Below, piece by piece: positions 47,593 through 56,709 of a stretch of DNA of 64,000 bases. The translations under genes and the position numbers were made by a program. How positions within the stretch are numbered: the stretch's first letter is position 1; each line of letters opens with the position of its first letter. The notes beneath the pieces are model-generated. The model saw only the letters and a program-made list of their open reading frames with translations, made no database searches and was not told the origin of the DNA. The DNA comes from Thermovibrio sp. (lineage in GTDB: Bacteria; Aquificota; Aquificia; Desulfurobacteriales; Desulfurobacteriaceae), in contig WFYG01000036.1 in NCBI GenBank assembly GCA_015490195.1, forward strand, positions 1 to 64,000, written 5' to 3'.

Positions 47593-50205
47593 TTATAAAA
47601 CCTGGAGGAGCCTTTCTTTTAACTTTTCAAGCTCCTCCGGGTCTGTTAGTTTGTTGTAGTTTATGTCTGTTATGTAGAAGCTGTCTATTACCCTGTTTCC
47701 CTCGGTGGTTATGATTGCCCTTCTGAGCCTCGTGTTCAGGTCAAGTAGAACTTTCGTTATCGTGTAGAGAACTCCCAGCCTGTCTGCCGTTGATACTTCA
47801 ACTATCGTAAACTTCTCGGAGGTCTGGTTGTCTATTTTTACTTTTGTTTCAGGCTGTGGAACGTTTCGCCTGAATGTTTTTGGTCTTAAGATCTCTCCCA
47901 GCTCCTCTACCTTAACTTTTCCTGCGTAGAGGTCTGAGAGCATCCTCTCAATCTCTTCCACCTTGTCGCAGGGGAGAGACTCTCCAGCCACAGTTGAGAC
48001 CTGTATGGTATAGACCATACACTCACAGTCGTCCTCTATTGCTCTGTTTATGTTTGCCCCTTTTATGTTCACTCCCAGGTAAGAGAGTATTCCGGCTATC
48101 TTGTTGAAGAGACCTCTCCTGTACTTTGTTACCATCGTAAGCTCTGTAAAGCCCATGTCAATAAAGCTCTCGTGGTCTATTTCGTACTCGTTGTTCTCCT
48201 GTTTAATCTTCTTCATCATCAGGAGGTGTTTTGCTATCTTTGACGAGGGGTAGGTTATCAGGTAATCTCTGTCGGCGTTCTCAAAGAAACGGTCTATAGA
48301 CTCAGGCCTTATCTTTTCGGAGAGGAGCTCCTTAACCTTCCTTTTCCTCCTCTTCAGTTTCTCCTCAATAAGTTCCTCTACAGTTTTGTTCTCCGTGAAG
48401 AGCGAGAGGGTTGAGGTGTAGAGTTGCCACAGGAGGGCGCTTTTCCAGTTGTCCCAGGCTCCTGGGCCTACTGCCTTGATGTCTGCGTAGGTCAGCAGGA
48501 AGAGTTTTTTCAACCTCTCCTCAGTTTTACACTCTTCTTTGAACTGCTCAATCAGTTTCGGGTCTGTTATGTCCCTCCTGAAGGCAAGGTGGGACATCAG
48601 GAGATGGTTCCTTACGAGCCATGCCACCTCTTCTGCTTCTTTCTTTGAGAAACCCATTGCCAGCATGTACCTTCTGGCTATTCCAGCTCCAACGAGCTCG
48701 TGCCTTCCCCTCTTTCCCTTTCCAACGTCGTGGAGGAGGGCTGCTATGTAGAGAAGGTGTGGAGTTTCAAGATCCTGAAGTATTTGGGATAACCTCTGCT
48801 TTTCCTTTACCGGCGTTTCTCTGGTTCCCTTTTCTTCCAGTTTTTCCAGCTCTCTCACTGTCAGTATTGAGTGGATGTCTGTTGTGAATTTGTGGTAGGT
48901 GTCGTACTGGAAATGGCCTCTAAGCCTCTCAAAGTCTGGAAGGAGAGCTCCCAGCACTTTTGTATCGTGCATTGCCTCAAGGACGTAGGAGAGCCTTTTG
49001 GGCTGCTTCAGTATTTCTTTAAATTTCTTAAGTATCTCTTTTTTCCTGAAAGTTTCTCTTTTTGTTTCGGCCGCTATCTTAAAGAGTGAGAAGGCTGTTG
49101 ATGAGAGCTCCAGTCCCATCTCCTGAATTAGTTTGAAACCCTTCAGAACCAGTTTTGGCTTCTTTACAACTTCACCCTGTGCCTCTTCCTTTACAAAGAG
49201 GGTGTTCCTCTCCACGTAGAACTCGCCGAAGTCCTTTGCCCTGTTTTTGGTGAGGAACGAGAAGAGAGAGGAACTCTTCCCTGAGAGCTCCTCAAGGGAG
49301 CTCTTTATTATTTCTCCGGTTATCACCGAAACGTCAATGGCCGAGTTAAAGTAGTTTTTCATGAAGAGCTCAACTCCTTTACTTTCCCTGGGGAAGCCGA
49401 AGAAAGAGGCCACCTCTTTCTGCATCTCAAAGGAGAGTATGTCGCTCTTCCTTCCGGCAACGAGGTGAAGCTGGTTTCTGACTCTTAACAGGAAGTCGTA
49501 CCCTGATACAACGTCTCTGAAGTTTTGTCTATCAAGGATTTTCCTGTCTAGAAAGCCTGAGTAGTTCTCAATTCCGTAAACGATCTTTGCAATCCAGAAG
49601 GCCTCGTGAAGATCTCTTAACCCCCCTTTACTCTCCTTTACGTTCGGCTCCTGGTAGTAAACTGTTCCGTAGAATCGCCTGTACCTCTCTTTTCTTGCTG
49701 CGAGTATCTCGTCAACTAAGTTCTTTCTGTTTGCCTCTATAAAGCTATGGAACTTTTCAGAGAGTTGTCTGTCAACTTCCGGGCTTCCTATAAGGAGCCG
49801 CCTCTGAAGGAGGTTTGTAAAGACTGATAGGTCTTTGTGAGAGAGCTCTAAGGCTTCCTCTACGCTCCTTGGGGCGAACCCGAGGTCGTAGTTAAGTGAG
49901 AGGAGGAAGTAGTAGAAGGCCTCAACGTCTTCAAGGTGGCCCTCAGAGAGTTTGTCGGTGTAAATGAGGTTTACGTCAATGTCTGAGTGGAAATTGAGTT
50001 CCCCTCTGCCGTAGCCTCCCAGAGCGTAGAAGGTTACCGGTACGTCCCAGCCTCCAAAGAAGTGCTTAAAGACCGGCTTTAAGAGGCCGTCTAACGCTTT
50101 TCTCAGCTTTTCGGCTACTTCAAAGCCGGGCTCTTTTCTGTAGTGGAGCTCCCTTGCCTTTTCTACTTCTTTAAAGAACTTCTCCTTTAGAGCTTCAAGG
50201 CTCAA
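47593..50205 (-). CDS. glnD: Bifunctional uridylyltransferase/uridylyl-removing enzyme GlnD
   Basis: 870 aa, full length. Nucleotidyltransferase site ALGGYGRGELNFHSDIDVNL near residue 65, an HD hydrolase domain (LLHDVGKGKRGRHELVG, YADIKAVGPGAWDNW), and two C-terminal ACT domains (FTELTMVTKYRRGLFNKIAG; FTIVEVSTADRLGVLYTITK). It modifies PII according to glutamine level. Starts in an ATGA overlap with the upstream PLD gene. Confidence 0.96.
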   Translation of the reverse strand: MSLEALKEKFFKEVEKARELHYRKEPGFEVAEKLRKALDGLLKPVFKHFFGGWDVPVTFYALGGYGRGELNFHSDIDVNLIYTDKLSEGHLEDVEAFYYFLLSLNYDLGFAPRSVEEALELSHKDLSVFTNLLQRRLLIGSPEVDRQLSEKFHSFIEANRKNLVDEILAARKERYRRFYGTVYYQEPNVKESKGGLRDLHEAFWIAKIVYGIENYSGFLDRKILDRQNFRDVVSGYDFLLRVRNQLHLVAGRKSDILSFEMQKEVASFFGFPRESKGVELFMKNYFNSAIDVSVITGEIIKSSLEELSGKSSSLFSFLTKNRAKDFGEFYVERNTLFVKEEAQGEVVKKPKLVLKGFKLIQEMGLELSSTAFSLFKIAAETKRETFRKKEILKKFKEILKQPKRLSYVLEAMHDTKVLGALLPDFERLRGHFQYDTYHKFTTDIHSILTVRELEKLEEKGTRETPVKEKQRLSQILQDLETPHLLYIAALLHDVGKGKRGRHELVGAGIARRYMLAMGFSKKEAEEVAWLVRNHLLMSHLAFRRDITDPKLIEQFKEECKTEERLKKLFLLTYADIKAVGPGAWDNWKSALLWQLYTSTLSLFTENKTVEELIEEKLKRRKRKVKELLSEKIRPESIDRFFENADRDYLITYPSSKIAKHLLMMKKIKQENNEYEIDHESFIDMGFTELTMVTKYRRGLFNKIAGILSYLGVNIKGANINRAIEDDCECMVYTIQVSTVAGESLPCDKVEEIERMLSDLYAGKVKVEELGEILRPKTFRRNVPQPETKVKIDNQTSEKFTIVEVSTADRLGVLYTITKVLLDLNTRLRRAIITTEGNRVIDSFYITDINYNKLTDPEELEKLKERLLQVL

Positions 50206-50750
50206 TTTGTAAGCCTCGCCAGTTTCCAGAGTTTGTTAAAGTTCTTCTGGTAGAGCTCAACGAGGTGGCTGTCGTTCCTTATAACTACTAAGTTTTCGTC
50301 GTTTCTTCTGTTTGCGTTGGCAGTCCAGTTGAAGCTTCCGGTTGAGAGGACTTTTCCGTCGTAAATTGCGTACTTGTTGTGCATCAGTCCGCCGCCGCTT
50401 CCCCTTTTGTACCTTACGGGAATTCCTGCCTTCTCAAGGAGAGGGCCAACGCAGTAGCGGGACTTACCGTTTCCGTAGTCTATTATTACCCTTACTTTTA
50501 CTCCCCTGTCGTGAGCTCTTATGAGAGCTCTGGCTATTTTCCTGTCTGTAAACGAGTAGATTGCAACATCAATAGACCGTTTTGAGTGGTTTATCAGGTC
50601 TATAACCGCCTCTCTGCAACCTCCTCTCGGCGAGAAGTAGGCCGTTGTTTCAACCGGATTCCCTTCTAAAGTCTGAACCTGCTTCTGCTGGGGAGAACAG
50701 CTGAAGGAGAGGAAAAGCAGGAGGAAGAGGAAGAGAGGTTTAAGTCTCAC
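50202..50750 (-). CDS. Phospholipase D-like nuclease, lipoprotein
   Basis: 182 aa. Lipobox-like LSFSC near residue 18, then a single HKD motif HNKYAIYDGKVLSTGSFNWT followed by NRRNDENLVVI. One HKD per chain is typical of Nuc/BfiI-like dimeric enzymes. It would act in the periplasm on nucleic acid or lipid; recycling of DNA taken up from outside is one option. Co-directional with glnD and secG. Confidence 0.85.
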   Translation of the reverse strand: MRLKPLFLFLLLFLSFSCSPQQKQVQTLEGNPVETTAYFSPRGGCREAVIDLINHSKRSIDVAIYSFTDRKIARALIRAHDRGVKVRVIIDYGNGKSRYCVGPLLEKAGIPVRYKRGSGGGLMHNKYAIYDGKVLSTGSFNWTANANRRNDENLVVIRNDSHLVELYQKNFNKLWKLARLTN

Positions 50751-50760
50751 AATTTCCCCC

Positions 50761-51042
50761 TTACTTAGTCTTTTTCTCCTTTACCACCTTCTCAACAACG
50801 GAGGTCTGAACTATAAACTTTGAGCCGACTACAGAGAGCAGAAGAGAGTTTAAGAGGAAGAGAGCTCCCAGAATTGCCGTTGTCTTTGTAAGAACCGAAC
50901 CTGTTTCAGCTCCGAAGGCTGAACCGGTAGCACTTCCCCCCATCATGGCAACTCCGCCTTCGCTCTGTCCCGGCTGAATTATCACAACGAGTATGAGAAG
51001 GAAGGCAATGATTGCGTGAATTACAAGTAGAAGCGTAAACAT
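50761..51042 (-). CDS. secG: Preprotein translocase subunit SecG
   Basis: 93 aa, two membrane helices separated by the conserved glycine-rich loop (IIQPGQSEGGVAMMGGSATG, then SAFGAETGSVLTKTT). Accessory subunit of the SecYEG channel. It abuts tpiA, a neighbour pair common in bacteria. Confidence 0.92.
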   Translation of the reverse strand: MFTLLLVIHAIIAFLLILVVIIQPGQSEGGVAMMGGSATGSAFGAETGSVLTKTTAILGALFLLNSLLLSVVGSKFIVQTSVVEKVVKEKKTK

Positions 51043-51798
51043 CTATTCCTCCAAGTCAAATTTCACGATTTTTGCGAAGCTCTCAGCCTTAAGGCTTGCT
51101 CCTCCAACGAGAGCTCCGTCTATATCGGGCATTTCAAGAAGACCTTTGGCATTCTCTGGCTTTACGCTTCCGCCGTAGAGAATTCTCGTTTTACCTGCCT
51201 TCTCCTCACTAAAAAGGTCTGAGAGAATACCTCTTATAAAGCTGTGAACCTCCTGGGCAAGCTCCGGAGTAGCAGTTTTCCCTGTTCCTATAGCCCAGAC
51301 GGGCTCGTAGGCTATAACGAGTTCACTTTCAGGACTTAAACCTTTAAGCCCTTCCCTTACCTGTCTTTCAACAACTTTTTCAGTCTCTCCTGCTTCCCTC
51401 TCCTCAAGGGTTTCACCCACGCAGAGAATAGGAATCAGGCCGTGTTCATCTGCAGAGATGACTTTTCTGTTTATCAGCTCATCTGTTTCACCAAAGATGT
51501 GGCGCCTCTCTGAGTGTCCTAAGATAACGTAGGAACAGCCAACATCTTTAAGCATCAGAGGAGAAATCTCTCCAGTAAACGCCCCCTGCTCTTCGTAGAA
51601 CATGTTCTGGCCGCCAAGGGCGATGTTGCTGCTCTTAAGTTCCCTGCCAACAGGGTATAGGGCTGTAAAGGGAGGGCAGACCAGAATGTCCCTGTCTGTA
51701 ACGTCAGAAACAAGAGTCTTAAGTTCCCTTACGAGCTCCAGAGCTTCCGGAACGGTTTTGTGCATCTTCCAGTTTCCTGCAATTAAAAGCCTTCTCAA
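51043..51798 (-). CDS. tpiA: Triosephosphate isomerase
   Basis: 251 aa. AGNWKMHKT (catalytic Lys), ILGHSERR (catalytic His) and AYEPVWAIGTGKTA (catalytic Glu), then LYGGSVKPENA and DGALVGGASL. Full-length TIM barrel. TTG start. Follows clpX by 10 bp. Confidence 0.97.
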   Translation of the reverse strand: MRRLLIAGNWKMHKTVPEALELVRELKTLVSDVTDRDILVCPPFTALYPVGRELKSSNIALGGQNMFYEEQGAFTGEISPLMLKDVGCSYVILGHSERRHIFGETDELINRKVISADEHGLIPILCVGETLEEREAGETEKVVERQVREGLKGLSPESELVIAYEPVWAIGTGKTATPELAQEVHSFIRGILSDLFSEEKAGKTRILYGGSVKPENAKGLLEMPDIDGALVGGASLKAESFAKIVKFDLEE

Positions 51799-51808
51799 CC
51801 TATCCCCC

Positions 51809-53044
51809 TTAAGAGGCTTTTGTTAGTTCGTACTTCGGTTTTCCAGTTTTGACAGCTTCGGCATCAATTATAACCTTCTTTACGTCCTTCCTTGTAGGAA
51901 CTTCAAACATAACGTCTGTCATGAGTTTTTCCATTATAGCCCTTAAGCCTCTTGCTCCTGTTTTTCTCTTTATAGCCTCTCTGGCGATTTCCCTCAGGGC
52001 GTCTTCGGTAAACACAAGCTCAACTCCCTCAAGCTCAAGCATCTTCTTGTACTGCTTAACTAAAGCGTTCTTTGGCTCTGTAAGAACTCTAACAAGGTCT
52101 TCCTCTGTAAGCTCTTTAAGGGTTGCAATAACGGGAAGCCTTCCTATGAGCTCAGGAATTAGGCCAAACTTAACCAAATCGTCTGGCTCAACGTGTTTCA
52201 GGAGCTCATCTCTTTCCATTTTCTTCTTATCAACGTCGGCAGTGAAGCCCATTGCTCCTTTGCCGATTCTCCTTGCAATGATGTCTTCCAGGCCTACAAA
52301 GGCTCCACCGCAGATGAAGAGGATGTTTGAGGTGTCTATCTGTATGTACTGCTGGTGAGGGTGTTTCCTTCCTCCTTGAGGGGGAACGTTTGCAATTGTT
52401 CCCTCAAGTATTTTAAGGAGTGCCTGCTGAACCCCTTCGCCTGAAACGTCTCTGGTTATTGAAGGGTTCTCGCTCTTCCTTGCAATTTTGTCTATCTCGT
52501 CTATGTAGATAATTCCCCTCTCGGCCTTTTCTATGTCGTAGTCGGCAGCCTGAATGAGCCTTAAGAGTATGTTCTCAACGTCTTCTCCAACGTATCCGGC
52601 TTCGGTTAGAGTTGTTGCGTCGGCAATGGCAAAGGGGACGTCTAAGAGCTTTGCTAAAGACCTTGCAAGAAGCGTTTTTCCGGAACCTGTGGGACCTATC
52701 AGGAGTATGTTGCTCTTTTCAAGCTCAACGTCATCAACGGTTCCGCCTGACATTATTCGTTTATAGTGGTTGTAAACGGCAACCGAAAGAATTTTTTTAG
52801 CCTCTTCCTGTCCGATTACGTACTGGTCTAGGAATTCCTTTATCTCTTTTGGGGTTGGAAGCTTGTCAATTTTTACCGGAGCTCCCTTTTTCTTCCCCTC
52901 CTTCTCGTGAAGCATTTTGTAGCACTCGTCAACGCACACGTTACAAATTGCAACTCCCTTAGGTCCCGTTATAAGAGCCTCTACCTCGTTCTGGCCTCTT
53001 CCGCAGAAGGAACACCTTCTCTCTGGAATGTTTGTCTCAAACAT
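51809..53044 (-). CDS. clpX: ATP-dependent Clp protease ATP-binding subunit ClpX
   Basis: 411 aa from ATG 53044 (GGAGAGG upstream; also fits the promoter at 53078-53107). N-terminal C4 zinc domain CSFCGRGQ...CNVCVDEC, Walker [20 protein letters not shown] pore-loop region, Walker [12 protein letters not shown] and the ClpP-contact region near IGF-equivalent [11 protein letters not shown]. Unfolds substrates for ClpP, which is not in this window. Confidence 0.97.
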   Translation of the reverse strand: MFETNIPERRCSFCGRGQNEVEALITGPKGVAICNVCVDECYKMLHEKEGKKKGAPVKIDKLPTPKEIKEFLDQYVIGQEEAKKILSVAVYNHYKRIMSGGTVDDVELEKSNILLIGPTGSGKTLLARSLAKLLDVPFAIADATTLTEAGYVGEDVENILLRLIQAADYDIEKAERGIIYIDEIDKIARKSENPSITRDVSGEGVQQALLKILEGTIANVPPQGGRKHPHQQYIQIDTSNILFICGGAFVGLEDIIARRIGKGAMGFTADVDKKKMERDELLKHVEPDDLVKFGLIPELIGRLPVIATLKELTEEDLVRVLTEPKNALVKQYKKMLELEGVELVFTEDALREIAREAIKRKTGARGLRAIMEKLMTDVMFEVPTRKDVKKVIIDAEAVKTGKPKYELTKAS

Positions 53045-53077
53045 CTGCCTCTCCTGTTGGTTTGTTTGACAGGTTGA

Positions 53078-53107
53078 AATATAGGGGAATTTAGAGGATT
53101 CTTTCAA
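53078..53107 (-). promoter_or_regulatory. Promoter of the clpX-tpiA-secG-pld-glnD run
   Basis: On the minus strand: TTGAAA (53107-53102), 18-bp spacer, TATATT (53083-53078). Start near 53071, about 27 nt before clpX. Confidence 0.5.
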
Positions 53108-53152
53108 TTTTTTCTTTACTTTCTTAAAGAAGAGTGAAAGCTGCCTCTGTTC

Positions 53153-53158
53153 TATAAT
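53153..53158 (+). promoter_or_regulatory. -10 element that could serve trpF
   Basis: TATAAT on the plus strand in the clpX-trpF divergent region; the matching -35 (about 53130) is poor, so confidence is low. Confidence 0.25.
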
Positions 53159-53240
53159 CGGATTATCAGATTTAAGTTAATTAGTAATTTCGGCTGAAAC
53201 ATAAACCCTGAATTATTTTAGGTTTTGGAAGGAGGGAACC

Positions 53241-53870
53241 GTGGTAAAGGTAAAGGTGTGCGGTATTACAAACCTCAACGATGCTCTCTCTGCCTGCCAC
53301 TCCGGTGCCGACGCAGTTGGATTCATTCTTTACCCAAAGAGCAAAAGGTTTATAAAGGCAAAAGATGTAAGGAAGATAACCTCTCAGCTTCCCCCTTTCC
53401 TTACAAAGGTTGGAGTTTTTGTAAATGAAGACCCAAGAGACGTTTTAGAGATACTCAGCTATGCCCACTTAGACTTCGCCCAACTCCACGGAGATGAAAC
53501 CCCGGAGGAGTGTGAGTACGTTGGAGCAAACAGGGTTATAAAAGTGTTCCGTCTTAAGAGTGAGGAGGAGGTGGAAAAAATAGGGCCTTACGTTGGAAAA
53601 GTTAGAGCCATTCTCCTTGATACTTACGACTCAAAAGTTTACGGAGGAACTGGAAAGCCTTTTGACTGGAAAGTGGCCTTAAAGGTTAAGGAGAGGTTCC
53701 CAGAGTTCCCCCTCATCCTCTCAGGAGGCCTGAACCCCGAAAACGTTAAAAGAGCTGTTGAAATTGTAAAGCCTTACGCCGTTGACGTAAGCAGCGGAGT
53801 TGAAGCTGAGCCGGGAGTAAAGGACGGCGAAAAGGTAAAAGCCTTTGTAAGGAACGCTAAGTGTTTTTAG
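53241..53870 (+). CDS. trpF: Phosphoribosylanthranilate isomerase
   Basis: 209 aa. Catalytic Cys in VKVCGITNLNDALSACHSGA, then FAQLHGDETPEEC, the LLDTYDSKVYGGTGKPFDW loop with its catalytic Asp, and LSGGLNPENV. Amadori isomerisation in tryptophan synthesis. GTG start with GAAGGAGG. No other trp gene is adjacent. Confidence 0.96.
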   Translation: MVKVKVCGITNLNDALSACHSGADAVGFILYPKSKRFIKAKDVRKITSQLPPFLTKVGVFVNEDPRDVLEILSYAHLDFAQLHGDETPEECEYVGANRVIKVFRLKSEEEVEKIGPYVGKVRAILLDTYDSKVYGGTGKPFDWKVALKVKERFPEFPLILSGGLNPENVKRAVEIVKPYAVDVSSGVEAEPGVKDGEKVKAFVRNAKCF

Positions 53871-53873
53871 CCA

Positions 53874-53902
53874 TTGTTAAATGATTAGACTTATACTATT
53901 TT
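53874..53902 (+). promoter_or_regulatory. Candidate promoter of the ferritin-like gene
   Basis: TTGTTA (53874-53879), 17-bp spacer, TATTTT (53897-53902). A TATACT at 53892 is an alternative -10. No convincing Fur or PerR box. Confidence 0.35.
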
Positions 53903-53939
53903 ATTAACTAGTTTCTTAAAATTTAACCTGGAGGGTACC

Positions 53940-54437
53940 ATGGGAACGAAAGCACGGGAGCTTGTTGGAGAACACGCAGACAAAATCGTTGAGCTCTTAA
54001 ACAGAGCTCTGGCAGACGAGTGGCTGGCCTACTACCAGTACTGGATTGGCTCAAAGGTAGTTAAAGGGCCTATGAAATCTGCAGTTGCAGCAGAGCTTGT
54101 TCAGCACGCTCAGGATGAACTCCGCCACGCCGATATGTTAGCAATGAGGATTTTAGAGCTTGGAGGAACCCCAGTTTTAACGCCAAAACTCTGGTTTGAC
54201 CTTACAAACTGCGGCTACGATGCTCCGGAAAATCCATTCGTTAAGAACATTTTAGAGCAAAACATCAAAGGTGAACGTTGTGCAATTGACGTTTACCACA
54301 AAATCGTTGACTACACAAAGGAGATTGACCCGGTTACCTACAACATTGCCCTTCAGATTATGACAGACGAGATGGAGCACGAGGAAGACCTTCAGGGGCT
54401 CTTAGAAGACCTGATGAACATGGAGTTTTTGAAATAA
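53940..54437 (+). CDS. Ferritin-like iron storage/detoxification protein
   Basis: 165 aa four-helix bundle. Di-iron ligands appear in order: the Glu in LADEWLAYYQYW, ELVQHAQDELRHADML (E-x-x-H), a third-helix Glu in NIKGERCAID, and the final DEMEHEEDLQ (E-x-x-H). It is closest in layout to bacterioferritin/Dps-like ferritins. No heme-binding Met can be assigned. SD GGAGGG, followed by a bidirectional terminator. Confidence 0.85.
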   Translation: MGTKARELVGEHADKIVELLNRALADEWLAYYQYWIGSKVVKGPMKSAVAAELVQHAQDELRHADMLAMRILELGGTPVLTPKLWFDLTNCGYDAPENPFVKNILEQNIKGERCAIDVYHKIVDYTKEIDPVTYNIALQIMTDEMEHEEDLQGLLEDLMNMEFLK

Positions 54438-54456
54438 AGGGGGAGGAGCTCCCCCT
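54438..54456. terminator. Bidirectional hairpin between the ferritin-like gene and aspS
   Basis: AGGGGGAG - GAG - CTCCCCCT, a perfect 8-bp stem in the 26-bp gap between two convergent stops. It contains one GGAGCTCC copy. No T-run, so termination strength is uncertain. Confidence 0.6.
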
Positions 54457-54463
54457 CTCCAGG

Positions 54464-56263
54464 TTAACTCTCCTTTTCCTCTTCTTTGGGAAGGTTTACC
54501 TCTATGTGAAGTTCCTCTAACTGCTCCGGCCTTACTGTGTCGGGAGCTCCCGTAAGTAAACACTGCCCCCTCTGGGTTTTAGGGAAGGCGATAACATCCC
54601 TTATTGATTCCTCTCCTCTCATAATCGCACAGAGTCTATCAAGTCCAAAGGCCATTCCGCCGTGGGGGGGAGCTCCGTACTTTAAGGCCTCTAAGAGGAA
54701 CCCAAACCTCTCTTTTGCCTCCTCGTCTGAAAGGCCAATAACCTTAAAGACCTTCTCCTGAATGTCCTCCCTGTGGATACGGATACTTCCTCCGCCTATC
54801 TCAACGCCGTTTAAGACCATATCGTAAGCCCTTGCCCTAACACTTTCCGGGTCTTCAAGGAGTTTTTCAACATCTTCCTCTTTGGGGCTTGTAAACGGGT
54901 GGTGGAGCGCCTCCCACCTGTTTTCGTCCTCGTTCCACTCAAACATGGGAAAGTCAACAACCCACAGAACGTTTATTTTGTTCTCGTCTATAAGGCCTGC
55001 CATTTTCCCAAGCTTTAGCCTCAGATTAGAAAGTGCCGCGTTAACAACGTCTGGCTTGTCTGCAACGAAGAAGAGGATGTCTCCCGGCTCAGCCTCAAGC
55101 CTTTCAAGAATCCTGTTCATCTCCCCTTCTGTGAAGAACTTAACGATTGGAGACTGGAGGCCGTCTGGAAGAACCTTAATCCAGGCAAGGCCTTTTGCAC
55201 CGTAAATTCCAACAAACTTTGTTAAGTCGTCTATCTCCTTCCTTGAAAGCTTTGCTCCCCCTTTAAAGTTTATGGCCTTTACAATTCCACCTTTTTCTGC
55301 AACTGTCCTGAAAACCTTAAACTGACACTCCTTGGCTATATCCGTTATCTCTTTCAGCTCAAGGCCGAAGCGGGTATCGGGTCTGTCTGTTCCAAAGCGC
55401 GCCATAGCCTCATCGTAGCTCATAACGGGAATCTCGCCGATTTCAATCCCAAGGAGCTCCCTGTAGAGTTCCCTCAAAACCTTTTCGGCAACATCCATAA
55501 CGTCCCTTTCTGTAACAAAAGACATCTCAAAGTCTATCTGTGTAAACTCCGGCTGCCTGTCTGCTCTCAGGTCTTCATCCCTGAAGCACCTTGCAATCTG
55601 GTAGTAGCGGTCAAAACCCGAAACCATGAGAATCTGTTTAAAGAGCTGAGGAGACTGGGGAAGTGCGTAGAACTTACCGGGGTAGATACGGCTGGGAACT
55701 AAAAAGTCCCTTGCACCTTCTGGGGTGCTCTTTGTGAGGTAGGGAGTCTCTATCTCTATGAAACCTTCTTCGTTAAAAACTTTTCTTACAGTCTGGTAGA
55801 GCCTGTGGCGGAATATGATGTTTTCCATCATTTTCTTCCGCCTTAGGTCTAAAAAGCGATACTTGAGCCTCGTCTCCTCTCCAACCTTAACCTCGTCTTC
55901 AACAGGAAACGGTAAAGGCAGGGATTTGTTGAGTATCTGGAGCTTCTCGGCGTAAATTTCAACTTCACCGGTTTTCAGTTTCGGATTCTCAGTTCCAGGA
56001 GGCCTTCTGCGAACTTCTCCCTCAACTGCTATCACGTACTCGTGCTTTAGCTTTTTGGCCTTCTCAACGAGCTCTTCAGAAATTTCAGGAGAGAAGACTA
56101 TCTGAACCTTTCCTGTTCTGTCCCTTAAATCTGTAAAAACAACCCCTCCGTGGTCTCTCGTTGTATCAACCCAGCCTGCAACTCTAACTTTCTTTCCAAT
56201 GTCTTCTGTTGAAACCTCTCCGCAGTAATGAGTTCTCTTAAAACTTCCCAAATGTTCAAGCAT
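54464..56263 (-). CDS. aspS: Aspartyl-tRNA synthetase, bacterial type
   Basis: 599 aa from ATG 56263 (GGAGAGG 7 nt upstream); an open frame continues to 56392 but its 43 extra residues are not typical. N-terminal OB-fold, class II core with motif 2 RCFRDEDLRADRQPEFTQID, the GAD insert, and motif 3 GMAFGLDRL. With gatB in the same genome it may be the non-discriminating form that also charges tRNA(Asn). Confidence 0.96.
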   Translation of the reverse strand: MLEHLGSFKRTHYCGEVSTEDIGKKVRVAGWVDTTRDHGGVVFTDLRDRTGKVQIVFSPEISEELVEKAKKLKHEYVIAVEGEVRRRPPGTENPKLKTGEVEIYAEKLQILNKSLPLPFPVEDEVKVGEETRLKYRFLDLRRKKMMENIIFRHRLYQTVRKVFNEEGFIEIETPYLTKSTPEGARDFLVPSRIYPGKFYALPQSPQLFKQILMVSGFDRYYQIARCFRDEDLRADRQPEFTQIDFEMSFVTERDVMDVAEKVLRELYRELLGIEIGEIPVMSYDEAMARFGTDRPDTRFGLELKEITDIAKECQFKVFRTVAEKGGIVKAINFKGGAKLSRKEIDDLTKFVGIYGAKGLAWIKVLPDGLQSPIVKFFTEGEMNRILERLEAEPGDILFFVADKPDVVNAALSNLRLKLGKMAGLIDENKINVLWVVDFPMFEWNEDENRWEALHHPFTSPKEEDVEKLLEDPESVRARAYDMVLNGVEIGGGSIRIHREDIQEKVFKVIGLSDEEAKERFGFLLEALKYGAPPHGGMAFGLDRLCAIMRGEESIRDVIAFPKTQRGQCLLTGAPDTVRPEQLEELHIEVNLPKEEEKES

Positions 56264-56464
56264 TTTCAGACCTCTCCAGCCGTATGTTCTCTTTAGTCTG
56301 GGGAATTTTATGATAAAATCACGGAAGGAACCAGAGAAGCCGGTCTTTAACAGTTGAATACGGAGATTGACAAGGGTAATTTTCTCCGTCAATTGAGAAT
56401 ATTCTAAGATAGTGTGATTACATTCTTGTGCAACACATTGTTTTTCAATGTTTCTTGAGGGTAC
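56264..56464 (-). other. aspS leader region
   Basis: 200 bp without a gene. A 7-bp inverted repeat ACGGAGA (56360-56366) / TCTCCGT (56383-56389) could form a hairpin upstream of aspS. No clear T-box or riboswitch core is visible. Confidence 0.35.
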
Positions 56465-56570
56465 TCTTGAAATGCCCTAAAAAGTGGAAGGGATTGCGAC
56501 TTGCATTTTCTTGTGAGTAACCAGTTGACAATGATCGGTCTTGAAATGCCCTAAAAAGTGGAAGGGATTG
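56465..56570. CRISPR. Two-repeat CRISPR-like array with one spacer
   Basis: Identical 32-bp repeats at 56465-56496 and 56539-56570 separated by a unique 42-bp spacer (56497-56538). The repeat contains a short CCCT...AGGG stem and ends GGGATTG, as many thermophile CRISPR repeats do. There are no cas genes in the window, so it is an orphan or remnant; a chance duplicated regulatory site is the alternative. Confidence 0.6.
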
Positions 56571-56589
56571 GTTTTCGGCGAAAAATCTG

Positions 56590-56709
56590 ATGAATAAGGT
56601 AGTAAAACTTTACAAATTGCAGGATAAAGTTCTTGCTTTACTGTCGGATTTTGTTCCAGCAGTGGTAAATTTCCTTATTTTTCTTAAAAGGAAGAAGAAA
56701 AGTGGGTGA
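56590..56709 (+). CDS. Possible small protein of 39 aa
   Basis: ATG at 56590, reading MNKVVKLYKLQDKVLALLSD, then FVPAVVNFLIFLKRKKKSG. A hydrophobic helix with a basic tail suggests a small membrane peptide. It overlaps the next ORF by 8 bp, a spacing typical of co-translated pairs. No SD is evident. It could also be a fragment of a decayed gene. Confidence 0.35.
   Translation: MNKVVKLYKLQDKVLALLSDFVPAVVNFLIFLKRKKKSG

Noticed and set aside
53874..53939. Fur or PerR box before the ferritin-like gene
   Set aside because: AT-rich sequence only; no clean inverted repeat of the expected form.
56264..56392. N-terminal extension of aspS
   Set aside because: Not typical of AspRS, and ATG 56263 has a well-spaced SD.
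56264..56464. T-box riboswitch before aspS
   Set aside because: A hairpin exists but no T-box core sequence or terminator/antiterminator pair was found.
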